Numbered from the stretch's first letter, positions 34,001-48,197 are shown. The stretch: DNA of 64,000 nt from Tipula vernalis (GCA_958295665.1 OY282559.1:272316047-272380046), one strand, 5' to 3'. The notes: generated from the letters alone by a model not told the origin. Numbers and translations are program-made.

Positions 34001-34778
34001 ATTTATCGTCCAACTTGTTTAATGATAAATAAATCAACCATGGATCCCGTGTTTCTGCATGTTCGCCCAGCGCCTTCAAACCTCGCACCACCTCGTCGGA
34101 TGTGTCTATTAGTCGCTTTATATTGCTTGCATTTGCATTATGGATAGTAGGTTGCTCGATGAATGTCCGTATGAAGGAATAAATAATCGGTCGCTTCCGA
34201 TTATATCGCTCTTTTAATTTGTTTAGAGCTCCTAAATAGTTCGCTTCCGTAATACTAATATGCCGCAACAGAACTGCAGGTTCGCCTCGCAATAGACCTT
34301 TAAGGTACTGAAATTTTTGCACCGGATTTAATGACAGTGACTCATGGATAGTGGAACAGTAGAGGTCGTAGAACGATTGCCACTCTGTATATTCACCATT
34401 AAACGGAGGAATGTTGATTTTTGGTAATTTAACCTCTGCGTGTCCTGTTCCTGAATAATTCATGCACATTGATGCATCTAGATTTGCGAACGTCCCTGCA
34501 GATGTTGACTTGGATCGAATAAACGTATTAATGCTGGTAATGGCCTTGTAATAGCTTTCCTCATACTGCATATCTGAGTCTTCTTTTGGGTCGACATCGA
34601 ATATTTTTGTTTCAATCGCCGTGAATTCCGACATTAGTTTTTCAGCTCGCGCCAAACGAGTTCGGAACTCTTCAATTGGAGTTGATTCATTGGCATTGTC
34701 GAGAAAATTTAGGATTTGTGTTAACCTACCCTTATTGGAGGCACGTTGCTTTTTGAGTGATGCTAGTTCTTGAGTCAT
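31014..34778 (-). CDS. BEL/Pao gag-protease-RT-RNase H polyprotein
   Basis: 1254 residues from ATG (MTQELASLKKQRASNK) to TAA. Order: gag-like helical region; zinc knuckles at about 318-382 (CAMCSEDHSLFVC, CFNCLSHKHP, CQQCKRKHHSLLH); aspartic protease with ALLDSGSQVSF at about 440; RT with FSADIEKMYRQVRLS at about 775 and catalytic YVDD at about 851; RNase H with HGFCDPSQQAYAAAV, LPRLELCGAVL, CWTDSKIVLDWL; then W..V....NPAD at the end. Family length with integrase is about 1700, matching this frame plus the next one. A single TAA cuts it just before integrase. It may be a fresh nonsense mutation; read-through is a less likely alternative. Confidence 0.92.
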   Translation of the reverse strand: MTQELASLKKQRASNKGRLTQILNFLDNANESTPIEEFRTRLARAEKLMSEFTAIETKIFDVDPKEDSDMQYEESYYKAITSINTFIRSKSTSAGTFANLDASMCMNYSGTGHAEVKLPKINIPPFNGEYTEWQSFYDLYCSTIHESLSLNPVQKFQYLKGLLRGEPAVLLRHISITEANYLGALNKLKERYNRKRPIIYSFIRTFIEQPTIHNANASNIKRLIDTSDEVVRGLKALGEHAETRDPWLIYLSLNKLDDKSKIQWAEVTAETENPTFSDFLKFLARRIDTLESISTPKRPPPKSNVTSHVATNSFTFKCAMCSEDHSLFVCKKFNEMDATKRREWARTSQRCFNCLSHKHPVFKCTSQRHCQQCKRKHHSLLHTNEDTEISAEKSTQDNLTTALVVSACSQNTSAQAILPTAIINIVDSSGKTSMCRALLDSGSQVSFITEACSQRLNLKRTNARVSVCGLGQTKAGFTKGAVNFVVRPEKDAEFTIEALVLPKITAKIPAQNLDHINLARCQEIKLADPNFTKSSNIDVLIGADYFFQILKAGQIKLKKGQPMLQNTIFGWVVSGRTGSLLNSTIVSMTTSTDARAFIDIDQTLRRFWEIESVTTCNKPLSPEEQLCEDKFAETLQKSSDGRFIVKLPFKKSPQDLGQSMNSAISRLQSMERRFGRDPEFFKLYQSFMHEYHTLKHMEENPQEEIDHSGFYLPHHGVLRQSSITTKLRVVFDGSAKSSSGVSLNDNCLAIGPTIQSTLYAIILRFREHHIVFSADIEKMYRQVRLSKDDTNYQKIVWRTTPADPIRHYRLQTVTYGLASAPFLATRVLRQVADENQQTSPRAANAIQNDIYVDDLMTGEDDLTEALALKENITHLLKNHGLILRKWTSNAMDIRNTIAPDDLLAISKELDDRTEKTSYSVMVLGVTWNPFTDEFIFNADLQYDQMLTKRRILSQASRLFDPLGWIAPVVILFKIFIQHLWAANLGWDDVLPEHRAKEWCTIYGEMKNVNQISISRHLNTFQTSKIQMHGFCDPSQQAYAAAVYFRIESTTGEVTCKLISAKTKVAPIKQVTLPRLELCGAVLLTNLLNLVKKESRTQINQVFCWTDSKIVLDWLASHPRRWSTFVGNRVAEISNSWSPQHWRHVSLTDNPADCASRGLLPLQLKTHTLWWNGPYWLSQSPDYWPTQHTDYGHIEEETNQLFAFTSTIGPTWFDEFVQRYSSFRRLRRVLAYMCRFITNLRKPKGTRTDGIFLRR

Positions 34779-34859
34779 TTGAGAATCAAATGATGACCGT
34801 AAACCTTTGAAATGAATGGACGACTTGACTTGGTAACTTTGTCTGACCGATTTAATGCT

Positions 34860-35700
34860 TCTTAAAAAAAATGGAGGCCCGAATATTGTTTTGATTATAC
34901 ACGTAAATTCACTTTACACAAAAATGGCTTCTTGACTGCTTCCGAGAATGGAGGCCCGAATAATGTTTTTTCAATTAACCTCGTAGATTCACTTTACACA
35001 AAATAGCGTCCGAAAATAGAGGCTATAGATTTACTGCTTCCGAAACATGGAGGCCCGAATAATGTTTTGAATTTAAAGTAGTAAATTAACTTCACAAAAA
35101 AATGGCTTCTTGACTGCTTCCGAGAATGGATGTCCGAATAATGTTTATGAATTAAACTCGTAAATTCACTTCACACAAAAATGGCTTCTTGATTGCTTCC
35201 GAGAATGGATGCCCGAATAAAGTTTTTAATTTAGACTCGTGAATTCACTTTACACAAAATAGCGTCCGAGAATGGAGGGATTTACTGCTTCCGAAATATG
35301 GAGACCCGAATAATGTTTTGATTTGAAGTCGTAAATTAACTTCACAAAAAAATGGCTTCTTGACTGCTTCCGAGAATGGATGTCCGAATAATGTTTATGA
35401 ATTAAACTCGTAGATTCACTTTACACAAAATAGCGTCCGAAAATAGAGGCTATAGATTTACTGCTTCCGAAACATGGAGGCCCGAATAATGTTTTGAATT
35501 TAAAGTCGTAAATTAACTTCACAAAAAAATGGCTTTTTGACTGCTACCGAGAATGGATGTCCGAATAATGTTTATGAATTAAACTTGTAAATTCACTTCA
35601 CACAAAAATGGCTTCTTGATTGCTTCCGAGAATGGATGTCCGAATAATGTTTATGAATTAAACTCGTAAATTCACTTCACACAAAAATGGCTTCTTGACC
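34860..35700. repeat. Tandem repeats in the BEL/Pao leader, about 10 copies of 76-101 bp
   Basis: The block (C/T)CCGAATAATGTTT recurs at about 34878, 34954, 35054, 35133, 35212, 35305, 35383, 35481, 35561 and 35640. It alternates with TTCACTT(C/T)ACACAAAA and ATGGCTTCTTGACTGCTTCC. Two unit types alternate: one with ATGGCTTCTTGA, and one with TAGCGTCCGA and GGCTATAGATT. The array sits between primer site and gag, where the packaging or leader region would be. Confidence 0.9.
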
Positions 35701-35740
35701 GCGGTCTTGTTTTGCTGAATGACGCTGACGCGGAATTATA

Positions 35741-35757
35741 TCCGGCTCGAAGGACCA
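35741..35757 (-). other. Primer-binding site, tRNA-Tyr type
   Basis: The minus strand reads TGGTCCTTCGAGCCGGA starting one base inside the 5' LTR. It is complementary to the 3' end of eukaryotic tRNA-Tyr (TCCGGCTCGAAGGA plus CCA), 17 of 17 by recall of that tRNA. It fixes the inner edge of the 5' LTR and the direction of the element. Confidence 0.85.
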
Positions 35758-35758
35758 A

Positions 35759-39540
<3,782 letters not shown>

Positions 39541-39541
<1 letters not shown>

Positions 39542-39887
39542 TGGTGAAAAATACGTCAAATCACAAATTTGGTAAATGGGACCGGAAGTCGTGCTTAAAT
39601 TTTTTTATTTTTTATGTTTTCAATTGGTAGTACTAGTTAAAAAAAATATTTTATAGAAAATGATTTTTTGTTGTTGTTGTTGTTTAAAATACAGGGTGTC
39701 AAATTTTGAGAAAAATGATAAACATGATGTTGTGTTTATGGCTATAAAAGGAAAAATAACTATCCGATATTTATGATATAGGGGTAAATTAATACGGATT
39801 AATAAGAAAATATAAAAATGGTAAGTTCTTTTATTTCTTCATTTTCAAATTTCCCGCCAAAATTTTATTTTTTAATTTTCTCAATCA
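39541..39887. mobile_element. Partial copy of the long-arm MITE
   Basis: Begins ATGGTGAAAAATACGTCAAA as at 14942, shares CAGGGTGTCAAATTTTGA (from 39692), GGCTATAAAA, ACGGATTAATAA and TTCAAATTTCCCGCCAAAAT, and stops after TTCTCAATCA. The right arm is missing. It is diverged from the first copy by scattered changes and small indels. Confidence 0.85.
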
Positions 39888-40091
39888 TCGTCCAATTTTT
39901 TTTTTTTTTTTTTTTTGAAATTTTACGTCCTTTAATTCTATTTAACATACTAAAAACTTGCGCTAGCAAAATTTTTCGTTTTCGTGCAAAATTCGTTTAA
40001 GTATGACGATTTACCCGTTTTTGGAATACAAAATCAATTTGTTATATTGTAACGGAATACTAAATTAGTTAGTTAAGGTTGAATGGAGTCG
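39888..40091. other. Spacer
   Basis: T-rich run of about 20 T followed by AT-rich sequence up to the integrase fragment of the gypsy relic. I could not find the matching 3' LTR here. Confidence 0.4.
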
Positions 40092-40683
40092 CTATATGGT
40101 TGAGTTACCTGTTGATGATTTTGCCGTAGTTATGTGTAACTTAATTTTCATCATTTCTTTGAAATTTCGAAATAATTCAGAGGTAAATTCCGTTTCTGAG
40201 TCTAATACTAGCAATTTTGGGATTCCTTTTTGTGAAAAGAATTTAAGACAGTTCTGGGTCATAGTTTGAGATCTTCTATCTTGAAGTTCGAAAATGGAGA
40301 TAAATTTACTAAATTTATCTATCATCGTTAAGAAATTTTTACTTCCGAGAGCAAATGTGTCTTGCATGGACTATTTCCATGGAACCTTGAGGGGTTTGTG
40401 AAATTTTAAATTTTACATTGACTGGTTGAGGGGAATAAAAGGTACGTTTGATTTTTTCATAATTTTCCTTTATTCTTCTGTGGTATGGCAAGTGGATGTT
40501 TTTTATTACCATTTGTTCTTCCTCCATTGGCAAATCTATTTTTCTTGTAGCTACACGTATAATTTTTATTTGGGGATTTGTGCTGAATTCCTGTTGTATT
40601 GTTTGAAATGTGATATCATCCGTAAAAAGTGCGGTGAGATATCTTGTGTTAGTATAGCTGTTTAAGATTACAATGATATCCAT
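40092..40683 (-). pseudogene. Gypsy integrase, truncated
   Basis: Two frames. One reads PYHRRIKENYEKIKRTFY (zinc-binding region). The next, after a frameshift near 40350, reads NFLTMIDKFSKFISIFELQD with the first core Asp, and LLVLDSETEFTSELFRNF with the second Asp. The catalytic Glu and the C-terminus are absent because the element ends at about 40092. Confidence 0.75.
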
Positions 40684-40739
40684 GTTTGAGAACTTAGATT
40701 TTTTGATTGTCTTGCGGGTATATTTGTTGTATAAGAAGA

Positions 40740-42130
40740 CGGATGAACGAATTCATTTAATGCTGAATTGGATTCAAGTATTTTTGTGGTATTTTTAACA
40801 CTATTGAAGCTGGTTTCTTCGGTATTAATATTACACAGCATATGAATTCATTGTTATATGCTTTGCTATTTTTTAATTTGTTTTCGATAGGAGTAGCTAA
40901 TTCACTGTCTAATTTATTTTTATTACCTACGGGGGTTATTGAATCTATAGTATTAGGAAATTTTAGTTTACCTTACTGTATGTATTTATTAAGTTCTAAT
41001 CGTGATAATGCATCAGCGTTAGTGTTTCATGTTCCTTTTTTGTAAGTTACTTGATAATCGAACTCTTTTAATCTGATACGCCATCGTACGATTTTTGACG
41101 TGGGGTCTTTCGCGTTGAATAGCCAGACTAGTGGTTTATGATCCGTTATAATAGAGAATTTTCTTCCATACAAGTATGGTCGGAAATATTTACAAGCCCA
41201 TACTATAGCTAAGCATTCCTTTTCAATGGCACTATAGTTGGTTTCTGTTTGTGAAAGAGTTCATGAGGCGTATGCTATCGGGAGATCTTTTCCATAGTAA
41301 TTTTGGCTTAAAATTGCACCCAGAGCATAATTTGATGCATCGGTTGTTAGAATGAATGGCTCTTTAAAATTTGGATACCGTAGTATTGGATCATTTGTTA
41401 GTAATTTTTTACATTTCTCAACTCATTCCGTATACTCTTTGTCAATATAAATTGTTGACTTTTTCGAGAGACATGACGTGAATGGTTTCGTAACTTTGGC
41501 GAAATCTTTTATAAATTTTCGGTAGTAACTGATTAATCTTAGGAAACTTTTTATCTCCTTAGGTGTTTGTGGTATTTTAAATTGTTGTATGACTTGAATT
41601 TTTGTTGGATTGGGTTTAACTCCATCTGGTGTTATAAGATGTCCTAAGAATCCTATTTCTTTTTGTAAGAAATGAGTTTTCTCTATTTGGATTTTTAGAT
41701 TTGCCCTTTGGAGTTTTTGGAATACTTTTCTTAAGTCTTCGAGGTGTTCCTGTAAACTAGTGCTATAGACAATAATTTCTTTCATATAGCATAGTACGTG
41801 GTTACCTTGAAGTTCGCCTAGAATGTGGTCCATTACTCTTTGAAAAAAGCTTGGAGCGTTTTCAGCCAAAATGGCATTCTAACGAACTCAAAGTGTCCAG
41901 ATTCTATTGAGAATTCGGTTTTAGGGATATCTTTCGCTGCGATTTCAATTTGGTGAAATCCTGATGCGAGATCGATGGTTGAAAAATAGACAGATTTTCA
42001 TAATTTGTCGAGTATACTATTAATATTCAGGCAAGGGATATTTGTCATCTATAGTTTGAGCGTTTAGCTGCCTATAGTCTATAACTAGTCTCCATTTTTT
42101 ATTACCGTTCAATCAGGTTTCTTTGCACCA
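40740..42130 (-). pseudogene. Gypsy RT and RNase H, broken, YxDD lost
   Basis: Broken frames read FSTIDLASGFHQIEIA and KTEFSIESGHFEF near 41900-41990, then an open part (41423-41869). That part has FFQRVMDHILGEL, where the usual (V/L)YLDDI(I)VYS has become LCYMKEIIVYS, so both catalytic Asp are gone. It continues FLGHLITPDGVKPNP and FLRLISYYRKFI. RNase H follows in pieces: [38 protein letters not shown]. The enzyme cannot be active. Confidence 0.8.
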
Positions 42131-42131
42131 T

Positions 42132-43043
42132 CTATATAGGTAACGACCAAGGACTGAATGAAGGTCTGATTATACCATTTTGTAATAATTTATTGATTTC
42201 GTTTTTGATTTCTCCTTTTTGGTTTTCCGGGTGTCGATACTGTTTCACGAATATCGGCTTTTCCTTGGAGAGATTTATATCGTGTTTTATTTCGTTTGAG
42301 AAAGTTAATTTTTCATTTTCATTATGGAAAATGTTTGTGAACTGATTACACAGACTTAATATTTTTGTTTTTTCTTCCGGATTCAGATGATCCATCAAGA
42401 CTTGTGATTCAATTTTAAATTTTTGAATTTCCCTTTTTTGGGGTATTTGAAAATTTATTTCACCATATGTTTTATCAAATTCAGTAACTTTAATTGGTTG
42501 AAGTAAATATACTTCTTTTGGTTCATTGTTTAAATTTATTATTTCAACGTAGGAGTGATTTGGTTTGTGAGTGGAATAAATTCCTTCTTGAATATGTGTA
42601 AAATTCACCATGATGTATATTAATTGGAATTTCAACGACTGTTTTTCTATTGGTTGCATAAAGAAAGGTTGTATACATGATGTTATTTCATCATGTAGTT
42701 TGATTGAGAATTTTGGACTTTGTAGTATATGGCTGTCTACTAAGATATTTGCATTTAAGAATTTTAGAGTTTCGTAACCTATAAGACCATCATAGTGCCT
42801 ATGAAAATTTAAAAGAAAGAGTTCTACAGGTTTGATGAATTCATTAAATTTTATTTTAGTTTTTTCCGTAATATTTGAGGTTTGGAAGAGATTTTTAATT
42901 TTTAATTCGGTTGGTTGTCGATTTAATTTTGATATAAAAATTGGATTTATGTAAGATTTATCTGCTCCGGTATCAATGAGAAATTTTAGGACTTGATTTC
43001 CGAAAGTGAGCACGACAAATGGTAATGTGCTTAGATGTGTCAC
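42132..43043 (-). pseudogene. Gypsy protease and start of RT
   Basis: A 303-residue open frame. It starts MTHLSTLPFVVLTFGNQ, with protease motif FLIDTGADKSYINP near residue 20. A linker follows (LIGYETLKFLNANILVD, LNPEEKTKILSLCNQF), then the RT entry EIKHDINLSKEKPIFVK and NGIIRPSFSPWS. The frame then breaks at the point where RT motif A should come. It begins 14 bp downstream of the gag stop, in another frame, as expected for frameshift-translated gag-pol. Confidence 0.8.
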
Positions 43044-43057
43044 ATTGAAGATTGTGT

Positions 43058-44137
43058 TTAGGTTTCCATGGCTTGTTCTTGAAAATCCTCGTCATCATTG
43101 ACGAGTGTTTCGATGTTGTAATTATTTTTCTCCTTTTTAATTTCTCTTTTTATATATGGATAATTTGGTGGATTGCTTTTATTTATGCTATTTGTGCTTG
43201 TCCTTGGATTATTTAAAGGAATATTCCTTTTTGTTTGTTTAAAATAACCTGGTTGCGCGTTATTTATGGTTGGTTGCGATGTATTTGGTTTTGGGATTAC
43301 TTTATAATTTTGGGTTATATTACGGTTATAGTTTGGAGTCCCTTTAGAATTAGAATTAGGTGAAAATCTAAGTTTTGTTATATTTTGTTCTTTAATGACG
43401 AAATCCATTGCGGCTTGCAAGGTTATTGGTTTTGATGCTCTTAGTTTTCCACCAAGTGGTTCACGGATTCCTGCTTGGAATATCGTTAGCCCCACATTTT
43501 GATAATGTTCTGTTTGGTGCTCGACAATAGCGTTATTGTCATTATGTAATTTCACATAATTAGATAAAAGAGTCAATAAAGATTTAATTTTTTCAAATAA
43601 CTGTTCTGATACTAAATTAAGTTTTATTAGGGAATATAATTCGAATTGAAGGTTGTGTTCACCTCGCGTATCCGCATATTGAGACGTTAGATGTGTTTTA
43701 ATTTTTGCCCAATTATCGCTTGGAATATTGTCAGTTATTAAGGATTGGCTTGCTACACCAATAATTTTATTTCTTATGTTGGAAATAATTTGTTTGTACA
43801 ATTGGAATTCTTGTAAACCCGCACAATTTAGTAAAGTTTTATCTACTGATTCGATAAAGGAAAATACTTCGTTTCGATTACCATCGAATTGAGGTAAATT
43901 TTTGGTTATTGGCTCAATTTTATACAAATTGAGTACTTGTGTTAATGCTTCATCTATTATATAATTTTTTAATTCCTTGAGCTTTACAGGTAATTTTTGT
44001 TCCTGAGCCTCGAGGTTTGGTTGATTTTGAACGTTAAATTCTTTGAGCTTTAGCTTGAAAAGATCAAGATTTTCACGAATCTTAATTATTTTACCATTTG
44101 GTAGAGGAGGAACTTTTTGAACCGTCTCTTTTGGCAT
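43058..44137 (-). CDS. Gypsy gag, 359 aa
   Basis: Complete frame from ATG (MPKETVQKVPPLPNGK) to a stop just after DFQEQAMET. The gypsy-group gag core is clear: LPQFDGNRNEVFSFIESVDK, then helical regions with WAKIKTHLTSQYADTRGEHN and LQAAMDFVIKEQNI. An Asn- and Pro-rich basic C-terminus carries YIKREIKKEKNN, and there is no zinc knuckle, as is usual for the group. The frame survived although pol downstream is destroyed, so either the element died recently in pol or gag escaped damage by chance. Confidence 0.85.
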   Translation of the reverse strand: MPKETVQKVPPLPNGKIIKIRENLDLFKLKLKEFNVQNQPNLEAQEQKLPVKLKELKNYIIDEALTQVLNLYKIEPITKNLPQFDGNRNEVFSFIESVDKTLLNCAGLQEFQLYKQIISNIRNKIIGVASQSLITDNIPSDNWAKIKTHLTSQYADTRGEHNLQFELYSLIKLNLVSEQLFEKIKSLLTLLSNYVKLHNDNNAIVEHQTEHYQNVGLTIFQAGIREPLGGKLRASKPITLQAAMDFVIKEQNITKLRFSPNSNSKGTPNYNRNITQNYKVIPKPNTSQPTINNAQPGYFKQTKRNIPLNNPRTSTNSINKSNPPNYPYIKREIKKEKNNYNIETLVNDDEDFQEQAMET

Positions 44138-44514
44138 GAACTTTTTGTAACTGAACTTTAGATAATTTTTTTTATTTATGTCGCCCGTACGACTTTTATT
44201 TTGAACAATTCTCGTAGGGTTTTATACTTGAATTGTTAATACGAAAAAATAGAGTTTTATATTTAAACGCACTTAAAACATATTTAACAAGTTGATCACT
44301 TGGAGATACTTATTGTTATTGTTGTTTTGTTTGTGTGTGTGTGTGTGTCTGTGTGTGTGTTACTGAGACGGAACTTTGTTAGGGATTTTATATGTTAAAA
44401 AAAAATCTTACCTTACGAAAGTAGACAATATTAAACAAGAGTACATTGTTGATAAGGCAAAATACAGATGCAGGCACTACTGGATGCTTTATTTAAATTT
44501 TTTTTTTTCACTAC
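44138..44514. other. Spacer with a (GT)n tract
   Basis: AT-rich sequence ahead of the gypsy gag, perhaps its leader; no LTR recognised. A TG dinucleotide run interrupted once lies at about 44331-44361. Confidence 0.5.
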
Positions 44515-44559
44515 GTTAGGTTAGGTTAGGTTGGAGTGGCTGCTTAAGCACACTTAGAC

Positions 44560-46757
44560 CGGTGACGGTCCATTGTGATACCACAGGATGTATCTCCTTT
44601 TACCCCTATTGGAACCATTTCGAGCTACTTATGTAGCGTAAGACGTCCCGCACTTTACTGTTTTCGAGATCCGAGAGGCAGTCCATCTTGAACTTACCCA
44701 AGTGTTTGTGCCTTCTGAGAGCCAATGCTGGACACGAGCAAAGGAAGTGGACCAACGTCTCTTCCTCCTCTTCGTCCAAGCAGCTTCTGCAGAAGTCATT
44801 TGCCTCCAGACCCAGCCTTCTTGCATGTTCTCCAAAAAGGTAGTGTCCCGTGAGAATTCCTACGACCGTTCTTAATTAACGTCTGCGTAGGGATATTAAT
44901 GCCTTAGTGCACCCCAAGTCCAGCTTTGGCCAAACTTGTCTTGCAACTCTACAGGTGAGGGTGTTAGACCACCTTTCCCCCGCTGAGGATAGCGCCTGCT
45001 TCCCAAGTGCTTGTCTCAGCGCTGCGATAGGCCTCCCCAGACTTGCCCTTTCCGGTTGCAGCTGGAGAGTCGTACCATGCCTAGCAAATTCATGAGCCCT
45101 GCAGTTCCCCATGACGCCCGAGTGACCTGGGACCCAGATTACCTGGATATTAAAATGCTCACCCATCTCATTTAGAGACGAGTGACAACTCAACGCCACC
45201 CGTGACGCCAAAGATACCGATTCTAACGACCGGATCGCCGCTTTACTGTCCACATAGATTGTGATATCGTCTGAGGATAACACATTATGCTTCAATCACG
45301 CCATGACCTATTCAATCGCTACCGTGTTCAGCTTGGTACGCGCTGCAGTAATCAGGGAGACGAATAGAAATGTTTACATTTAATTTGCCACAGAACACTC
45401 CAGCTCCCACTTTGCCGTCTAGCTAGGAGCCATCTGTGAAGAATTGCAACGCTTCGGTTTCCGATAACGGTCTATCCCTCCAGGATTTCCTTGAAGGGAA
45501 GTAGGTCCGAAATCGCTTCTCGAAGCGTAGAGAAGGTTTAATTCAAGATTCGCCAGCTTATCCTTCAACGATCTAACGATAGTAGAGTGTCCTGTACTAA
45601 GACACCTCCACTGAGAGATAGCTGCAAGTCGAACAGCCGTATTTGCCACCATCTGTTTGCCAAAAATGTCGACCGGAAGAAGGTGCAACATAGCCTCTAA
45701 GGCACTTGTCGGTGTCGACCTCAATGCCCCGCTAACAAGCATACAGGCCGTTCTTTGCACTCTCTCAATCCTACTTTTATAAGTTACCTTGTCCAGAGCT
45801 GGCCATCAAACACTCACCCCATACATGAGTACAGGTCCCACTACAGCGGTGTCTATCTTTGACCAATGGCGTTCCTACAAGGGTACAAATTTATAGTAGC
45901 TTTATTTATTCTCTCCAACATGTTGGGCTTCCAACTAAGCTTACTGTCCAAGGTAATGCCCAGATATCTAGCTCTATCAGTAAAAGCAAGTCTCGTGCAA
46001 TTTAAGGTAGGAGGGACAACTACCGGGATTTTGTATTTCTTAGTGAAGAGTACCAGCTCTGTCTCGGACGGGTTAATACCAAGTCCACATTTGCCAGCCC
46101 ATTTCGTAACGATGGTAAGCGCATTCTGCATTATGTCTACAATCGTGCCCAGGAATTTCCTGGTAACAGCTAAAGCTACGTTATCTGCGTAAGCGATAAC
46201 TTCAATACCCTCTCTCTCCAATTCTAGTAGTAACCCGTTTACCACTATATTCCAGAGAAGAGGGGACAGAACCCCTCCTGCGGGATTCTCCTAGTTACTC
46301 GCCTCTTGATGGTGGAGTCCCCCAACTTCGTGCTAACAATCCTGCTTCCCAGCATATAATTGATTAACGCTATCAGAGGAACGACCACCTCCAAAAATGA
46401 CAATCCCTCCTTGATTGCCTCCGCTTTCACATTATTAAATGCGCCCTCTATATCCAGGAAGGCCACCAAACAGAATTCCTTCGAATTAATCGGTTTCTCA
46501 ATCGTAGATACCAAGGCGTGCAGAGCAGTGTCCATAGATCTACCCTTTGTGTACGCATGCTGAGACGGTGCCCACTTCCTGGCACCTATTTTATCTCTGA
46601 TGTATACATCCAGCAGCCTTTTCAAGGTTGTAAAAAGAAAGGATGATAGAGTTATTGGTCTTAGGTCCTTAGGATATACAAGTGAGATTTTCCCCGCTTT
46701 CGGTATGAACACCACATTGACTTCCGTCCAGTACCTAGCAATATAGCCCAGCTTCAA
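44560..46757 (-). pseudogene. Non-LTR RT, RNase H and C-terminal Cys motif (copy A)
   Basis: RT pieces: VFIPKAGKISL with YPKDLRPITLSSFL, QHAYTKGRSMDTALH, AFLDIEGAFNNVK (46245-46757). After a frameshift comes EVIAYADNVALAV (45853-46245), where the usual YADD is YADN, so a catalytic Asp is lost. RNase H (44876-45295) has ITIYVDSKAAIRSL and VIWVPGHSGVMGN. The end (about 44630-44830, other frame) holds CRSCLDEEEEETLVHFLCSC, the zinc-like motif typical of the C-terminus. The frames at 44907, 45866 and 46360 on the plus strand are shadows. Confidence 0.8.
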
Positions 46758-46775
46758 ACACCCTTTTAATATAGC

Positions 46776-48068
46776 TTACAGGTAGGGAAGAATAATTACT
46801 GAGTTGTTTTGAAGTTCCGCTGGTATAATTTGATCCGGACCGGCCGATTTAAATGGTTTAAAACCCCTCAGTGCCCATAGGATCCGTTTCCTTGTTACGA
46901 AATCCTCTGAGAACACTGACAGTGATTCCTGATGATTGCTACGCACCAACAGGTCTTTAAAGCTCCCTGGGAAGTGTATCTCGAAGAAATACTCCAGAGA
47001 TTCTCCACTAGAAGCTGTCCAAGATCCGTCCGGTTTTATCAAAAAACTGGGACTAGCTGTACTTTTGGAAAGAATCTTCCTAAGGCGGGGGGTTTCGGAT
47101 ACCTCTTCCATTTTATCACAGAAGATTCTCCAAGACCTCCTTAGTGCCTTTCTTAATTGTTTCTTATAAATTTCTTATGAGTTTCTCCTTATAGTAGTCC
47201 CAATCCTGAGCCTCCATTGTACTTTTGGCTCTATTAAAGGCTGTCCTACAAGTCCTACGATAGGTTCCCAGTTCCCTGGACCACCATACCGGTTTTTGCC
47301 TACCTCTAAGCTATGCCAAACGGTTGCACGCGCTAGTAACGCTAGTGACTATGTCCTCCAGCTCCCCAACGGTCGTCGGGGGCTCCATAGCCCTCGACGG
47401 TAACATATCCTCCAATAATTCCCCATATTTGCTCCAGTCGGTCCTTCTAGGGTTCCTGAAGGCTTCCCGGGTAGCAAGGTGAATATCGAGGCTATAGGTT
47501 CAATATCGATTATGAAAAGGACTGTTCCTTATCCACCCTCCAATTTTTAACCATATGAAGAATATTATTTGAGGCAAGGGTCACGCCTAGAACATCTTGC
47601 CTGTTACTAATAATAAATGTGAGTTACCGCCCAATATTACACACTGAAAGGTTAGTGCTCATCAAATAATCAAAAAGCGACTTACCTCTTTCATTAATGA
47701 CTGTGCTTCTTCAGATACACACCTACCTTTGATTGTTCCGCTTCACAGATCAGCTCCTCCAGGTTATCCGGAGGAACCTCCTTCTCCCGGTCCATGTCCA
47801 AACTAGCCAGAATCTACAAGTGCCTGCTGTATTGAGAGAGAAAGAAAAGATTAATATTATTTTTCCCAAGAATACAAGATCTGATCTTCCCAGACTTACT
47901 AGAGGATATAATTTTGTACCTCTTGGTTCTGAGGCCACAGATCCTGTTGTTATTAATCCAAGGTTCTTGGATTAATGTCACATCCTCACCCGACCTAGTC
48001 AGCCTGAGGAGTAGAGCTGCCGAAACAGCCTTAGAATGGTGAAGGTTAATTTGTGTTATCTTAATCAT
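46776..48068 (-). pseudogene. Non-LTR ORF2 N-terminal part with APE endonuclease (copy A)
   Basis: Starts MIKITQINLHHSKAVSAALL and continues VTLIQEPWINNNRICGL, the opening and the catalytic Glu block of the APE endonuclease. Beyond 47814 the frame is broken, with readable pieces such as LMSTNLSVCNIG and NWRVDKEQSF. The linker before RT (46776-47111) reads RILWALRGFKPFKSAGPDQI, the usual K..K.PGPD entry to RT. Confidence 0.75.
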
Positions 48069-48197
48069 AACATTTTAACCTCTACCTACCTCTATAGTAT
48101 ATTCCTACTACCGCAGGAATGTTTTCTGCTAATAATTTGCCCTATGAGGCTACTGGCCTTTTAATCTACTGATGTGCTAGGTACAGATTCGGAACAA

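Larger units (their letters stand above)
40092..44137 (-). mobile_element. Gypsy-type LTR retrotransposon relic
   Basis: Minus strand. Gag is nearly intact (43058-44137), then protease and start of RT (42132-43043), RT (41423-42130, broken), RNase H (about 40740-41420, broken) and integrase (40092-40683, broken). Integrase is cut off at 40092. No LTR was recognised on either side. The gag and RT type fits the same broad group as the provirus relic at 5.4-16.8 kb, but the two are different copies of different age. Confidence 0.85.
44515..48090 (-). mobile_element. APE-type non-LTR retrotransposon, copy A (5' truncated in ORF1)
   Basis: Minus strand. The 3' end is (CCTAA)n (44515-44532). ORF2 begins at about 48068 with an APE endonuclease and runs through RT, RNase H and a Cys/His C-terminal motif, with many stops. 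The trace upstream of ORF2 (about 48090-48195) looks like an ORF1 end (CSESVPSTSVD, stop). The combination of APE, RT, RNase H and CCTAA tail fits the R1/LOA/I side of non-LTR elements; the exact clade is not settled. Confidence 0.8.

Noticed and set aside
35741..35757. A tRNA-Tyr gene fragment
   Set aside because: Only the 3' 17 nt are present, at the exact primer-site position next to an LTR, so it is a primer-binding site.
47733..47975. Plus-strand open frames inside the non-LTR block (also 44907, 45866, 46360, 46932, 48390, 49219, 49593)
   Set aside because: They are shadows of minus-strand ORF1/ORF2 and show no motifs of their own.
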